From the NCBI GenBank assembly GCA_964655225.1, contig CAZZMB010000004.1, forward strand, positions 16,737-80,736: a stretch of DNA of 64,000 bases. Direction: 5' to 3'. This document shows positions 29,089 through 38,073 of the stretch, piece after piece. The position numbers and the translations under genes were made by a program. This stretch comes from JAFMKE01 sp964655225. GTDB lineage: Bacteria > Bacteroidota > Bacteroidia > Chitinophagales > UBA8649. Within the stretch, counting starts at the first letter, position 1. The number at the start of each line of letters is the position of its first letter. The notes below the pieces were generated by a model that saw nothing but the letters and a program-made list of their open reading frames with translations, ran no database searches and had not been told where the DNA came from.

Positions 29089-29280
29089 AAAACAATTCAC
29101 TTTCGGGCAAATTTTCCTTATTTCTAAAAATTGGTTTTTAATAATTCCTGTCTCTGCAAATAAGAATGTTTTTTTATAGCATTATAAACCCCAATTTCAA
29201 CTAAGTTAATTGTTCTGCAATTCCACTTATTTTAACAGTCTTTAACTTGATATTTAGTAAAGTCATGTTATTGTCAAAAA

Positions 29281-29335
29281 AACACCGTTAACTGCTATTT
29301 GGGAGGTGTTCATGATGATTAATTAACCATCTTTG
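29281..29335 (+). promoter_or_regulatory. Putative hem operon promoter region with inverted repeat
   Basis: The hexamer AACACC (29281-29286) and its reverse complement GGTGTT (29305-29310) flank 18 bases; CATCTTTG (29328-29335), one mismatch to the -7 consensus TAnnTTTG, lies 19 bases before the hemA start. The inverted repeat could be an operator or part of an RNA hairpin. The rest of the 29089-29354 gap is AT-rich with no ORF. Confidence 0.35.
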
Positions 29336-29354
29336 TAACAACAAAATTTATCAG

Positions 29355-30593
29355 TTGTCAGTAAAAAATTCCGTGTTTGTCTTTGGTGTAAATTACACTT
29401 CATCAAATGTTATTGTTAAAGAATTTATAACAAATTTAACATCAACAATTGAATCTATTCCTGAGGGTAGTTTTGACAGTTTAATAGTTCTTTCCACCTG
29501 CAATAGATTCGAAGTTATTGGTTTTGGTAATATTGAAAATTTAATTAGTATTTTTCAAAAAGAAATTTCTTCCTTTAAAACTATAAAAAGTTATTTTCAT
29601 CAAAAGAAAAATGATCAAGCAATAGAATATTTGTTTCGTCTTGCTTGCGGATTGGAATCAAAAATATTGGGTGATATAGAAATATTGGGTCAATTTAGAA
29701 AAGCAACTCTTGCTGCTAAATCCAATAATAATATATGCAGTTTAATGGAGAGGTTAACCAACACCGTTATTCAGGCGGCTAAAGATGTCCGATTAAATAC
29801 TCAAATTACTTCGGGAACAACCTCCCTTTCCTATGCGGTTATTCAAATACTCAAACAATACAATTTATCCTGCAATCAAAACATCCTTATGATTGGTATG
29901 GGGAATTTTGGAAAAAGTCTTGTTAGAAACTTGAGCCATTATTATCCTGAAAATAAATTAACCTTGACAAATAGAAGTTATGATAAATGTATGGCAATAG
30001 CTAAGGAAATTGAGTGCTCTATTTTTCCCTTTGAGGAAATTGCCGATAGAATTAATAATTACAATATAATTATTGCTGCAATCAGCGAATTCGACAATCA
30101 ATTCAGCATAAAATTAGATAATGAAAGTATTAAAATGACCATCGATTTATCTGTGCCATCTTTTTTTAACGATGAAATGTTTGAAAGCGATTCAATTCAA
30201 AGAATAGATATTGATATGGCTTCTGAAATTATCAATACCACCTTAATACAGCGTAAGTCAAGTATTGAAAATGCTGAAATAATTTTAAAAAAATACATTC
30301 AGGAGTTTAAGCAATGGGATTATATCAATGAAAACTATGTAAAACAATGGAAAAATAATTTTTCTGACATTACCAACGATTGTAATATTCTAATTAATAT
30401 GGATAATCAGGAACTAGATTTAATTCGAAATAGAAGTACGGGAGATCTAGTGAAATTCGTAAAAGCTAATAGCTTCTCTAAAAATTTTGAGCCCTTGGAC
30501 TTTCTCAAATCACAAGTTCAAAATTCGTGTTTGGTCAAGCACTACACAAATGAATCGGGCCATTTAAATTGCAATTTGTGTCTAGGAAGCTAA
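29355..30593 (+). CDS. hemA: Glutamyl-tRNA reductase
   Basis: First committed enzyme of the C5 heme pathway: reduces glutamyl-tRNA(Glu) to glutamate-1-semialdehyde with NADPH. Catalytic Cys49 in LSTCNRFE; ACGLESKILGDIEILGQ is the family signature; nucleotide-binding MIGMGNFGKS follows. 412 residues. There is no ATG in the right place, so the TTG at 29355 is the likely start. The C-terminal tail is Cys-containing (NCNLCLGS), and its codons overlap the start of hemC. First gene of a nine-gene heme operon. Confidence 0.95.
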   Translation: MSVKNSVFVFGVNYTSSNVIVKEFITNLTSTIESIPEGSFDSLIVLSTCNRFEVIGFGNIENLISIFQKEISSFKTIKSYFHQKKNDQAIEYLFRLACGLESKILGDIEILGQFRKATLAAKSNNNICSLMERLTNTVIQAAKDVRLNTQITSGTTSLSYAVIQILKQYNLSCNQNILMIGMGNFGKSLVRNLSHYYPENKLTLTNRSYDKCMAIAKEIECSIFPFEEIADRINNYNIIIAAISEFDNQFSIKLDNESIKMTIDLSVPSFFNDEMFESDSIQRIDIDMASEIINTTLIQRKSSIENAEIILKKYIQEFKQWDYINENYVKQWKNNFSDITNDCNILINMDNQELDLIRNRSTGDLVKFVKANSFSKNFEPLDFLKSQVQNSCLVKHYTNESGHLNCNLCLGS

Positions 30594-31483
30594 AAATCGG
30601 CACACGGAGTAGTCCTCTTGCTATTTTTCAAGCAAAACAAATCCAAAAACATATCGATGATTTGGGTTTTGATTCAGAAATCATATGTATTGAAAGTCAA
30701 GGCGATAATGACTTAATTTTACCCTTGTACGAATTGGGCATTCAAGGTATTTTTACAAAAACACTCGATACTGCATTACTAAATAACAAAATAGACATAG
30801 CAGTTCATTCATTAAAGGATGTTCCAACGCGGCTGTCTGCTGGTCTTCTTCTTGCAGCGGTATCGGAAAGAACCAATGCGAAAGATGTTTTAGTTTTTAA
30901 GGATGGCTTTGATATGAACAAAAGTTCGGTAATTGCTACAAGTAGTCTAAGACGCAAAGCGCAATGGCTTAATAAATATCCTAATCACAGAATTGAGAAT
31001 ATAAGAGGTAATATTAACTTGAGGTTAGATAAGCTAGAACGAAGCACCAAGTGGGATGGAGCTATTTTTGCTGCGATAGGCTTACAAAGGTTACAAATAT
31101 TACCAAAGCAAAGCATTATACTAGATTGGATGGTGCCTGCTCCAGCTCAAGGTGCAATTGGAGTTATTTGCAGGGATGATGATCTATTTGTCAAGAATAC
31201 TTGTTTACAAATTAATCACGAATCAACCAGCTTCGAGGTAATGGTAGAGCGGGGTATTTTAAAAGGTTGTTTTGGTGGATGTACCATGCCTTTAGGTGCA
31301 AAAGCTTCAATTCAAGGGGGGTATATAAACATAGAGGCGGTCTTGTTAAGTGAAGATGGTCAAGATATAGTATCGGTCAAAAAATCTTTGCAAATCACTT
31401 ATCCAGAGGGGATATCTCAAGTTATAGTTGGAGAATTGTTAGATAAAGGAGCGCAACAAATTCTAGATAATCTTTCTAAATAA
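30578..31483 (+). CDS. hemC: Porphobilinogen deaminase (hydroxymethylbilane synthase)
   Basis: Polymerises four porphobilinogen units into hydroxymethylbilane. IGTRSSPLAIFQA at the start, HSLKDVPT, ATSSLRRKAQ and RGNINLRLDKL are all typical; the dipyrromethane cofactor Cys is at about residue 235 in GGCTMPLGA. I prefer GTG 30578, giving the family-typical start SRKLKIGTR; the TTG at 30569 would add three residues. It overlaps the end of hemA by 16 bases, suggesting translational coupling. Confidence 0.95.
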   Translation: MSRKLKIGTRSSPLAIFQAKQIQKHIDDLGFDSEIICIESQGDNDLILPLYELGIQGIFTKTLDTALLNNKIDIAVHSLKDVPTRLSAGLLLAAVSERTNAKDVLVFKDGFDMNKSSVIATSSLRRKAQWLNKYPNHRIENIRGNINLRLDKLERSTKWDGAIFAAIGLQRLQILPKQSIILDWMVPAPAQGAIGVICRDDDLFVKNTCLQINHESTSFEVMVERGILKGCFGGCTMPLGAKASIQGGYINIEAVLLSEDGQDIVSVKKSLQITYPEGISQVIVGELLDKGAQQILDNLSK

Positions 31484-31487
31484 AGTG

Positions 31488-32183
31488 ATGTATACTAAAA
31501 TAGTAAGTACTCGTATTTTAACAAAAAGAGTTTTAGAAAAAGCAAAACTATATGGAATTAAAATAATGGATAAAGACTTTATATCTATTGATTTTGATAT
31601 CGCTGAAAAAAATTCTGCTTTTTTATCTTTTTTGAACGATAGGACACTTGTCTTTACAAGCATTAATGGAATTAAAGGCTTTATTGATTTATTGAATTCT
31701 CACAATATGTCCACATCCTCAAAATCTTATTCATGTTATTGTATTGATGGTAGGACTTCTAATTTTGCATTTGAAAATAATCTGAATGTTATCCAAACCG
31801 CGAGCACGTCGATGGAGCTCGCAAAGAAGATTGTTCATGAAAATAAACATTCTAAACTCTTGTATTTTACATGCAAAATGAGAACATTTCTATTTGAAAA
31901 GTGTTTAAAAAGCTACAACATTGATATAAAGATTGAGATTGTATATAAAAAAACATTAACACCTTCTTTTGTAAATAATTTCAACGGTGTAATGTTTTTC
32001 AGTGCATCGCAGGTAGTTTCTTTTTGCAAGTCTAATCTTTTAGATAAAAAAGTACCTGTATTTTGTATTGGTCCAACAACTGCAAAACGTTTAAAGAAAA
32101 TGGGCCACGAAAACATTTCAATAGCTTCCAAAGCTAAAGAGGATGATTTAATTAATTGTGTAATAGAATATTTTCAAAAATGA
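31488..32183 (+). CDS. hemD: Uroporphyrinogen-III synthase (divergent)
   Basis: Predicted to cyclise hydroxymethylbilane to uroporphyrinogen III. HemD sequences are poorly conserved; the call rests on about 231 residues, the VFTSINGI segment, the C-terminal FFSASQVVSF and FCIGPTTAKRLKKMG motifs, and its place between hemC and hemE. ATG 31488 is chosen over GTG 31485. Very rich in Lys, Asn, Ser and Ile. Its stop overlaps the hemE start (ATGA). Confidence 0.88.
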   Translation: MYTKIVSTRILTKRVLEKAKLYGIKIMDKDFISIDFDIAEKNSAFLSFLNDRTLVFTSINGIKGFIDLLNSHNMSTSSKSYSCYCIDGRTSNFAFENNLNVIQTASTSMELAKKIVHENKHSKLLYFTCKMRTFLFEKCLKSYNIDIKIEIVYKKTLTPSFVNNFNGVMFFSASQVVSFCKSNLLDKKVPVFCIGPTTAKRLKKMGHENISIASKAKEDDLINCVIEYFQK

Positions 32184-33211
32184 AAGCTGAAAAACATTTA
32201 TTTTTAAGAGCCTTAAACGGTGACTTCGTTGAACGCCCTCCAGTTTGGATGATGAGACAAGCTGGGAGATACCTTCCTGAGTATATTGCTATTAGAGAAA
32301 AGTATGATTTTTTTACTCGAGTCGAAACACCAGAGCTAGCTGCTGAAATCACCATTCAACCCGTAGACATAATTGGTGTGGATGCTGCCATACTTTTTTC
32401 TGATATTCTAGTGATTCCAAAAGCTATGGGCATGGATGTTCAGTTAATTGAAAAGTTTGGCCCCTTATTACCTGATACAATTCAAAAAAAAGAGGATATC
32501 GATAATCTATTTGGGATATCGGACACTTTGAATAATCTTGAACCTGTATTTAACGCGATCAAATTAACCAAGCAAGAATTAAATAATAGGGTTCCTTTAA
32601 TCTGCTTTGCTGGCGCACCATTTACTCTTCTTTGCTACATGATACAAGGTCAAGGCAGCAAAACATTTGATAAGGCTAAACAATTTTGCTTTGCTCAACC
32701 TATTCTAGCGCACTATTTATTAGAGCGAATTACAGAAGCGACAATAGCATATCTCAAAGAAAAGTGCAAGTCAGGAGCTGATGCTTTGCAAATTTTCGAT
32801 AGTTGGAGTGGCCTTTTATCTCCAAATGATTTCAAAGAATTTTCTCAACCATACTTGGAAAGAATAACGAATGAACTTAAAGACTATTCTCCAATTATTT
32901 TATTTGCAAAAGGAAGTTGGTATGCATTAGAGGACTTGGCCAAAACAGATGCCTCAGCTTTAGCAATAGATTGGAGTTTAACTCCAAATTTAGCGAGAAA
33001 ATTAACTGGGGGAAGTAAAGTCCTTCAGGGAAATCTTGATCCGTCAAAACTTTTAATGCCAATACCTAAAATTGAGCAAGATGTTGAGGATATGATACGG
33101 GCATTTGGTCCCCAAAAATACATTGTTAATCTGGGACATGGCATACTTCCAAATACTCCCGTAGAAAATGCTAAAGCATTTGTAAATGCAGTAAAAAATT
33201 TCAAATTATAA
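32180..33211 (+). CDS. hemE: Uroporphyrinogen decarboxylase
   Basis: Removes four acetate carboxyls from uroporphyrinogen III to give coproporphyrinogen III. Signature PPVWMMRQAGRYLPEY near the N-terminus, then ILFSDILVIP, FAGAPFTLLCYMIQG, QIFDSWSGLLSP and NLGHGILPNTP. Start at MKAEKHLF (ATG 32180), overlapping the hemD stop; the upstream ATG at 32156 would add eight residues inside hemD. 343 residues, normal. Confidence 0.96.
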   Translation: MKAEKHLFLRALNGDFVERPPVWMMRQAGRYLPEYIAIREKYDFFTRVETPELAAEITIQPVDIIGVDAAILFSDILVIPKAMGMDVQLIEKFGPLLPDTIQKKEDIDNLFGISDTLNNLEPVFNAIKLTKQELNNRVPLICFAGAPFTLLCYMIQGQGSKTFDKAKQFCFAQPILAHYLLERITEATIAYLKEKCKSGADALQIFDSWSGLLSPNDFKEFSQPYLERITNELKDYSPIILFAKGSWYALEDLAKTDASALAIDWSLTPNLARKLTGGSKVLQGNLDPSKLLMPIPKIEQDVEDMIRAFGPQKYIVNLGHGILPNTPVENAKAFVNAVKNFKL

Positions 33212-33214
33212 TTA

Positions 33215-34132
33215 ATGCAGAGCTACAAAGATTTGTTCGTAGACTACATTACGAATTTACAGGATAAAATTACGGGGAATCTTGAAAAATTAGATTCTGA
33301 AGAAAAGTTTATTGAAGAAACTTGGGATAGAGATGGAGGAGGAGGAGGTCGAACTAGAGTTCTTTCAAATGGCAGAGTATTAGAAAAGGCAGGTGTCAAT
33401 ATTTCAATTGTTCACGGGAAATTGCCCGATTCTGCAATGAATCAATTAAAAGTAAAAGAAGCTAATTTTTTTGCTTGTGGAATTTCTTTAGTGATACATC
33501 CCAAAAACCCATTTGTTCCCACAGTTCATGCAAATTTTCGATACTTTGAGTTATACAATGACAAACAGGAATTGGTTGATCAGTGGTTTGGCGGTGGGTC
33601 AGATTTGACACCATATTATTACTTTAAATCAGATGCGACTCATTTTCACCAAGAAAATAAAAATGTATGTGATCAATTTGATCTCAAATTCTATCCTAAA
33701 TTTAAAAAAGCTTGCGATGACTATTTTTACAACCACCATAGAAAAGAGAGTAGAGGAATTGGAGGTTTGTTTATTGATTATTTAAGGCCTTCCGCAAAAT
33801 ACTCTATGGAGTTTTACTTTAATTTCATAACAAGTTTAGCAGATAATTTTTTAGCATCGTACCTACCCATTGTAGAAAAAAGAATGAAGATAGAATATGA
33901 AAATGATCATAAAAATTGGCAAGAGTTGAGAAGAGGAAGATATGTTGAATTTAACCTTATTCATGATAAAGGAACTCTTTTCGGTTTAAAAACTGGTGGA
34001 AGAATTGAATCTATTTTAATGAGCCTTCCTCCCAAGGTGCAATGGATCTATAATTTTATCCCCAAAGTTAATAGTAAGGAGGAGGAACTTATTTTTATTT
34101 TGACTAATCCTATAATTTTAAATTTAAAGTAA
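33215..34132 (+). CDS. hemF: Oxygen-dependent coproporphyrinogen III oxidase
   Basis: Uses O2 to decarboxylate coproporphyrinogen III to protoporphyrinogen IX, which fits an aerobic organism with an aa3 oxidase. Family hallmarks: DRDGGGGGRTRVL, GISLVIHPKNPFVPTVHANFR, WFGGGSDLTPYY, RGIGGLFIDY and the C-terminal EFNLIHDKGTLFGLKTGGR. 305 residues. Starts 3 bases after hemE. Confidence 0.97.
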   Translation: MQSYKDLFVDYITNLQDKITGNLEKLDSEEKFIEETWDRDGGGGGRTRVLSNGRVLEKAGVNISIVHGKLPDSAMNQLKVKEANFFACGISLVIHPKNPFVPTVHANFRYFELYNDKQELVDQWFGGGSDLTPYYYFKSDATHFHQENKNVCDQFDLKFYPKFKKACDDYFYNHHRKESRGIGGLFIDYLRPSAKYSMEFYFNFITSLADNFLASYLPIVEKRMKIEYENDHKNWQELRRGRYVEFNLIHDKGTLFGLKTGGRIESILMSLPPKVQWIYNFIPKVNSKEEELIFILTNPIILNLK

Positions 34133-35106
34133 TGGAAAAAAGATTTAGAATTTTAAGAAAATCGCATGGAATAAGATCATTGGTTGCAGAGACTGATCTC
34201 AAGGTAACGGATTTTATAGTGCCCTTATTTATAGTTGAGGGAAATCAGGTAGTTGAAGAAATAAATTCTCTGCCGGGATATTATAGAAGAAGTTTGGATA
34301 AAACTCTTGATGAGATTAATGAGCTAAAAAATCTTGGCCTAATTGCTGTTATTTTATTTGTAAAATGTCCGGATAATTTGAAGGATAATAAAGGAAAAGA
34401 AGCTCTTAATGAAGACGGTTTAATGCAAAGAAGTATTAGGAAAATTAAGGAATTACACCCTGAGATAACACTTTTTTCAGACATAGCCTTAGATCCTTAT
34501 TCTTCCTTTGGCCATGATGGTATTGTCCGTGACAAGGAGGTCGTCAATGATGAAACTAATATTATACTAAGTAAAATGGCACTAAGCCACGCTAGGGCTG
34601 GAGTTGATTTTGTAGCTCCAAGTGATATGATGGATGGTCGTATTCAATCTATACGGCAAGCTTTAGAATTAAATTCATTTCATAATGTCGGTATATTAAG
34701 TTACAGTGCTAAATATGCTTCTTGTTTTTATGGCCCTTTTAGAGATGCTTTAGATTCTTCTCCAGGTTTTGGAGATAAAAAATCTTATCAAATGGATATT
34801 CGAAATAAAAAGGAAGCATTGAAAGAGATTAATAAGGATATAGAGGAGGGAGCCGATATAATATTGATTAAACCTGCCATGGCATATCTTGATGTGATTA
34901 ATGAGGTCGCAAGATATTGTACTCTCCCAATATGTGCTTATCAAGTAAGTGGCGAGTATGCTATGATAAAGGCAGCTGCAGACAAACAATGGATAAATGA
35001 AAAAGAAGCTATGTTAGAATCATTGATAGCCATAAAGCGAGCTGGTGCAGGAATCATAATAAGCTATTTTTCAAAGGATATTGCAAAACATTTGAATAAT
35101 TTATAA
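34132..35106 (+). CDS. hemB: Delta-aminolevulinic acid dehydratase (porphobilinogen synthase)
   Basis: Condenses two ALA molecules to porphobilinogen. The two active-site lysines are in YSAKYASCFYGPFRDAL and LIKPAMAYLD. The metal-site region reads SDIALDPYSSFGHDG, lacking the Cys triad of zinc enzymes, so it is the magnesium-type variant. 324 residues. Its ATG overlaps the last base of hemF. Note it comes after hemC-hemF in gene order although its step is earlier. Confidence 0.96.
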   Translation: MEKRFRILRKSHGIRSLVAETDLKVTDFIVPLFIVEGNQVVEEINSLPGYYRRSLDKTLDEINELKNLGLIAVILFVKCPDNLKDNKGKEALNEDGLMQRSIRKIKELHPEITLFSDIALDPYSSFGHDGIVRDKEVVNDETNIILSKMALSHARAGVDFVAPSDMMDGRIQSIRQALELNSFHNVGILSYSAKYASCFYGPFRDALDSSPGFGDKKSYQMDIRNKKEALKEINKDIEEGADIILIKPAMAYLDVINEVARYCTLPICAYQVSGEYAMIKAAADKQWINEKEAMLESLIAIKRAGAGIIISYFSKDIAKHLNNL

Positions 35107-36387
35107 ATGGATAAAAAATTAACAAGCACCAACTTGTACAGCAGAGCTTCGAAGTTTATACCTGGGGGAGTTAACTCTCCAGTGAGATCCTTTGTAAATG
35201 TAGGCAGTACACCTGTTTTTATTAAAAAAGCAAACGGTGCTTACCTTATAGATGAAGATGGAAATGCATATATTGATTTGATAAATTCTTGGGGCCCAAT
35301 GATTTTAGGGCATAATAATCCCAAAGTTGTCCAATCAATCATAGATAAAACTAAAGATGGTATTTCTTTTGGAACACCCACTAGATTAGAAGTGGAAATG
35401 GCGGAATTAATATGCGCTATTACAAATATAGATATGGTTCGATTAGTTTGCAGCGGCACTGAAGCTTGCATGAGTGCCATTAGACTAGCGAGAGCATTTA
35501 CAAAAAAAAATAAGTTCATTAAATTCGAAGGGTGTTATCATGGACATTCTGATGCTTTTTTAGTTAGTGCTGGTAGTGGTGTTGAAACGCTAAAAATAGA
35601 TAATGTTTCGGGAGTTACATATGAAGCTACTAAAGACACTATATTGGTTCCTTTCAATGATATTGAAGCTCTAGAGCGTTCACTTTTAGAGCATAAAAAT
35701 GAAATTGCAGCAATAATAATTGAGCCTGTTGCCGGAAATATGGGGTGTATTCCACCAAATAAAGGTTATTTAGAGGCTATTCGCTTGCTATGTGATCAAT
35801 ATAATTGTTTATTAATTTTTGATGAAGTAATGACTGGATTTAGGTTATCAATTGGAGGTGTTCAGCAATTGATGAATGTAAAAGCTGATTTAGTTACTTA
35901 TGGAAAAGTAATTGGTGGAGGACTGCCAATTGGAGCTTTTGGTGGTCGCCAAGAAATCATGCAACTCGTAGCTCCTTCTGGTAATGTTTATCAAGCAGGT
36001 ACCTTGAGTGGGAATCCAATATGCGTTAGCGCAGGTCTCCAAACACTCAAAATTCTGCAAAAGGATACTAGCATATACAAAAGGATAGAGGCTGCAACTA
36101 TTTATCTTAAAAAAGGCATATCTGAAGCGCTTCATTCTAATAAAATTGAACACAGTATTAATCAAATAGGCAGCATGATGAGTGTGCATTTTAGTAAGGA
36201 AAATGTGGTCGACTTTAATTCGGCAAAGGCCTGTGATACTAAAAAGTTTAACCGATTTTTTCATCACTTTCTGAACAATGGCATTCATTTGCCACCTTCA
36301 TCTTATGAATCATGGTTTATTAGTGATTCGTTAACTAAAAAAGAACTTGATAAGATAATAGACGTAACGTATAAATTTAAAGGATAA
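35107..36387 (+). CDS. hemL: Glutamate-1-semialdehyde 2,1-aminomutase
   Basis: PLP-dependent enzyme converting glutamate-1-semialdehyde to ALA, the step after HemA. Typical start with FIPGGVNSPVR, then SWGPMILGH, CSGTEACMSAIRLAR, EGCYHGHSDAFL, FDEVMTGFR, and the PLP lysine in TYGKVIGGGLPIGAFGG. 426 residues, normal. Begins directly after the hemB stop. Confidence 0.97.
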   Translation: MDKKLTSTNLYSRASKFIPGGVNSPVRSFVNVGSTPVFIKKANGAYLIDEDGNAYIDLINSWGPMILGHNNPKVVQSIIDKTKDGISFGTPTRLEVEMAELICAITNIDMVRLVCSGTEACMSAIRLARAFTKKNKFIKFEGCYHGHSDAFLVSAGSGVETLKIDNVSGVTYEATKDTILVPFNDIEALERSLLEHKNEIAAIIIEPVAGNMGCIPPNKGYLEAIRLLCDQYNCLLIFDEVMTGFRLSIGGVQQLMNVKADLVTYGKVIGGGLPIGAFGGRQEIMQLVAPSGNVYQAGTLSGNPICVSAGLQTLKILQKDTSIYKRIEAATIYLKKGISEALHSNKIEHSINQIGSMMSVHFSKENVVDFNSAKACDTKKFNRFFHHFLNNGIHLPPSSYESWFISDSLTKKELDKIIDVTYKFKG

Positions 36388-36389
36388 AA

Positions 36390-37403
36390 ATGGCTGAAAA
36401 AGTACTATTATTAATGAATCTAGGTTCTCCAGAATCGACAGATTTGAGTGATGTAAAATCTTATTTGGATGAGTTTTTGATGGACGAGCGAGTTATTGAT
36501 TTACCCTATGCTTTGAGATGGTTGTTAGTAAAGGGAATAATCACGCGAATTAGGCCCTACAAAACAGCCCAAAAATATAAAGAAATATGGACTGACAAGG
36601 GTTCTCCATTGGTTTATAATACCAAAGAATTAGTAAGTAAAGTGCAAGATTTATCTGGAATTAATACCTATTGGTGCATGCGTTACGGTTTGCCATCACC
36701 TGAATTAATTCTTAAGAAAATAGTAAAGGAAAATCCGGATGTAAAAGAGCTTATTTTATTCCCACTATATCCGCATTACGCGCTTAGTAGTTATGAGACA
36801 GCTGTTGAACATGTTCGTCAATATTACGCGCAGTATGCGGATCAATTTCAACTCAAAGTGGTTAACCCATTTTATGATAACGAGTTTTATATAAGTGCAT
36901 TAGCTGCTTCAATCGAGCCATATCTAAAAAAGCCTTTTGACTATGTTTTATTTAGTTATCATGGAATTCCAGAAAGACATGTTCGAAAAACAGATCCCAC
37001 TAAATCTCATTGTTTATCAGTAGCAGATTGTTGCAATCAAGAATCTCCGGCTCATGAATACTGCTACAGGCATCAAGTTTTAAAAACAACTGAACTAGTC
37101 ACCAACAAATTAGGATTAAATAAATCTCAATACAGTGTATCTTTTCAGTCTAGATTAGGGCTAGATAAATGGTTAACTCCAAATTCAGTAGATCTTTTTG
37201 AAGATCTGCCCAAGAAAGGAATAAAAAAGCTATTAGTGGTATGCCCAGCCTTTATTAGTGACTGCCTAGAAACACTTGAAGAGATTGAGCAAGAAGGCAA
37301 AGAGTTATTTTTAAACGCGCAAGGTAAAGAGTTTCAGTTAATACCTTGTTTAAATAGTCGCGAAGATTGGGTTAAATCTTTAGTAAAAATTGGAATTAGT
37401 TAG
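36390..37403 (+). CDS. hemH: Ferrochelatase with internal cysteine cluster
   Basis: Inserts Fe2+ into protoporphyrin IX to make protoheme. Catalytic His191 is in LFSYHGIPERH; the substrate-binding LLMNLGSPE start and FPLYPHYALSSYET are typical. Four cysteines at 208, 214, 215 and 225 (HCLSVADCC ... HEYC) form an internal cluster just after the active site. In some bacterial ferrochelatases comparable internal cysteines hold a [2Fe-2S] cluster; whether this one does is an inference. 337 residues. Confidence 0.95.
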   Translation: MAEKVLLLMNLGSPESTDLSDVKSYLDEFLMDERVIDLPYALRWLLVKGIITRIRPYKTAQKYKEIWTDKGSPLVYNTKELVSKVQDLSGINTYWCMRYGLPSPELILKKIVKENPDVKELILFPLYPHYALSSYETAVEHVRQYYAQYADQFQLKVVNPFYDNEFYISALAASIEPYLKKPFDYVLFSYHGIPERHVRKTDPTKSHCLSVADCCNQESPAHEYCYRHQVLKTTELVTNKLGLNKSQYSVSFQSRLGLDKWLTPNSVDLFEDLPKKGIKKLLVVCPAFISDCLETLEEIEQEGKELFLNAQGKEFQLIPCLNSREDWVKSLVKIGIS

Positions 37404-37404
37404 T

Positions 37405-37941
37405 ATGTGGTTTTTGTATGCTAAAGCATTACATATAATATTTGTAGTAACCTGGTTTAGTGGGATGTTTTATTTGGTACGATTGTTTGTATATAACAGA
37501 GAAGCTCAGGATAAAAGTAAAATGGAAAAAGAGATTTTAACGCTTCAATTCAATATAATGATAAAGCGCTTGCTTTTTGGCATCACTTGGCCTTCTGCTG
37601 TATTGACTTTAATTTTCGGTTGTTCATTATTAATTTCATATACTAATTTTCCTATTTGGTTAATGACCAAACTAGTTTTTGTTTTTTTACTGTTTATTTA
37701 TCAAATTGGTTTACATAAAATATATAAAAATCAATCTAATGGAAACTTTGTCCTTAGTAGTTTTCAACTTCGAATATTGAATGAATTTCCAACTATTATA
37801 CTAATAGCTGTTGTTTTTTTGGTAGTTGTAAAGCAGCAGATTAGTTTACTCTATGGACTGTTAGGACTTTTAGCATTTAGTACGGCTATCATTTCGGTAA
37901 TTCGATTGTATAAAATAATCAGACTAAACAAGGAGAAATAG
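37405..37941 (+). CDS. hemJ: Protoporphyrinogen oxidase HemJ (UPF0093/CopD-like)
   Basis: Membrane enzyme oxidising protoporphyrinogen IX to protoporphyrin IX; the only candidate for this step here since no hemG or hemY is present. Conserved His10 in the first helix (ALHIIFVVTWFSGMFYL), RLFVYNRE, and the second family motif WLMTKLVFVFLL containing the conserved Lys. About 178 residues and four to five helices, normal. Start taken at ATG 37405, one base after the hemH stop; the open frame begins at TTG 37390 inside hemH. Last gene of the operon. Confidence 0.93.
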   Translation: MWFLYAKALHIIFVVTWFSGMFYLVRLFVYNREAQDKSKMEKEILTLQFNIMIKRLLFGITWPSAVLTLIFGCSLLISYTNFPIWLMTKLVFVFLLFIYQIGLHKIYKNQSNGNFVLSSFQLRILNEFPTIILIAVVFLVVVKQQISLLYGLLGLLAFSTAIISVIRLYKIIRLNKEK

Positions 37942-38073
37942 TTAAGCAACTGAGCTTATTTTTTCAAATGCCCAAGCATACAAAAACCCCATACTAACTT
38001 AAGATAGGCGATGGGTTAACATCGATAATGTTCAAACCTTACATACATTTTCGAGGGCCTTCTTGGGTTTATT

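Noticed and set aside
35890..36288. 132-codon minus-strand frame inside hemL
   Set aside because: Shadow of a confidently identified enzyme; no family features of its own.
37942..38073. Possible tRNA or terminator between hemJ and dapA
   Set aside because: The short ACCCCAT/ATGGGT pairing is imperfect and no cloverleaf can be drawn.
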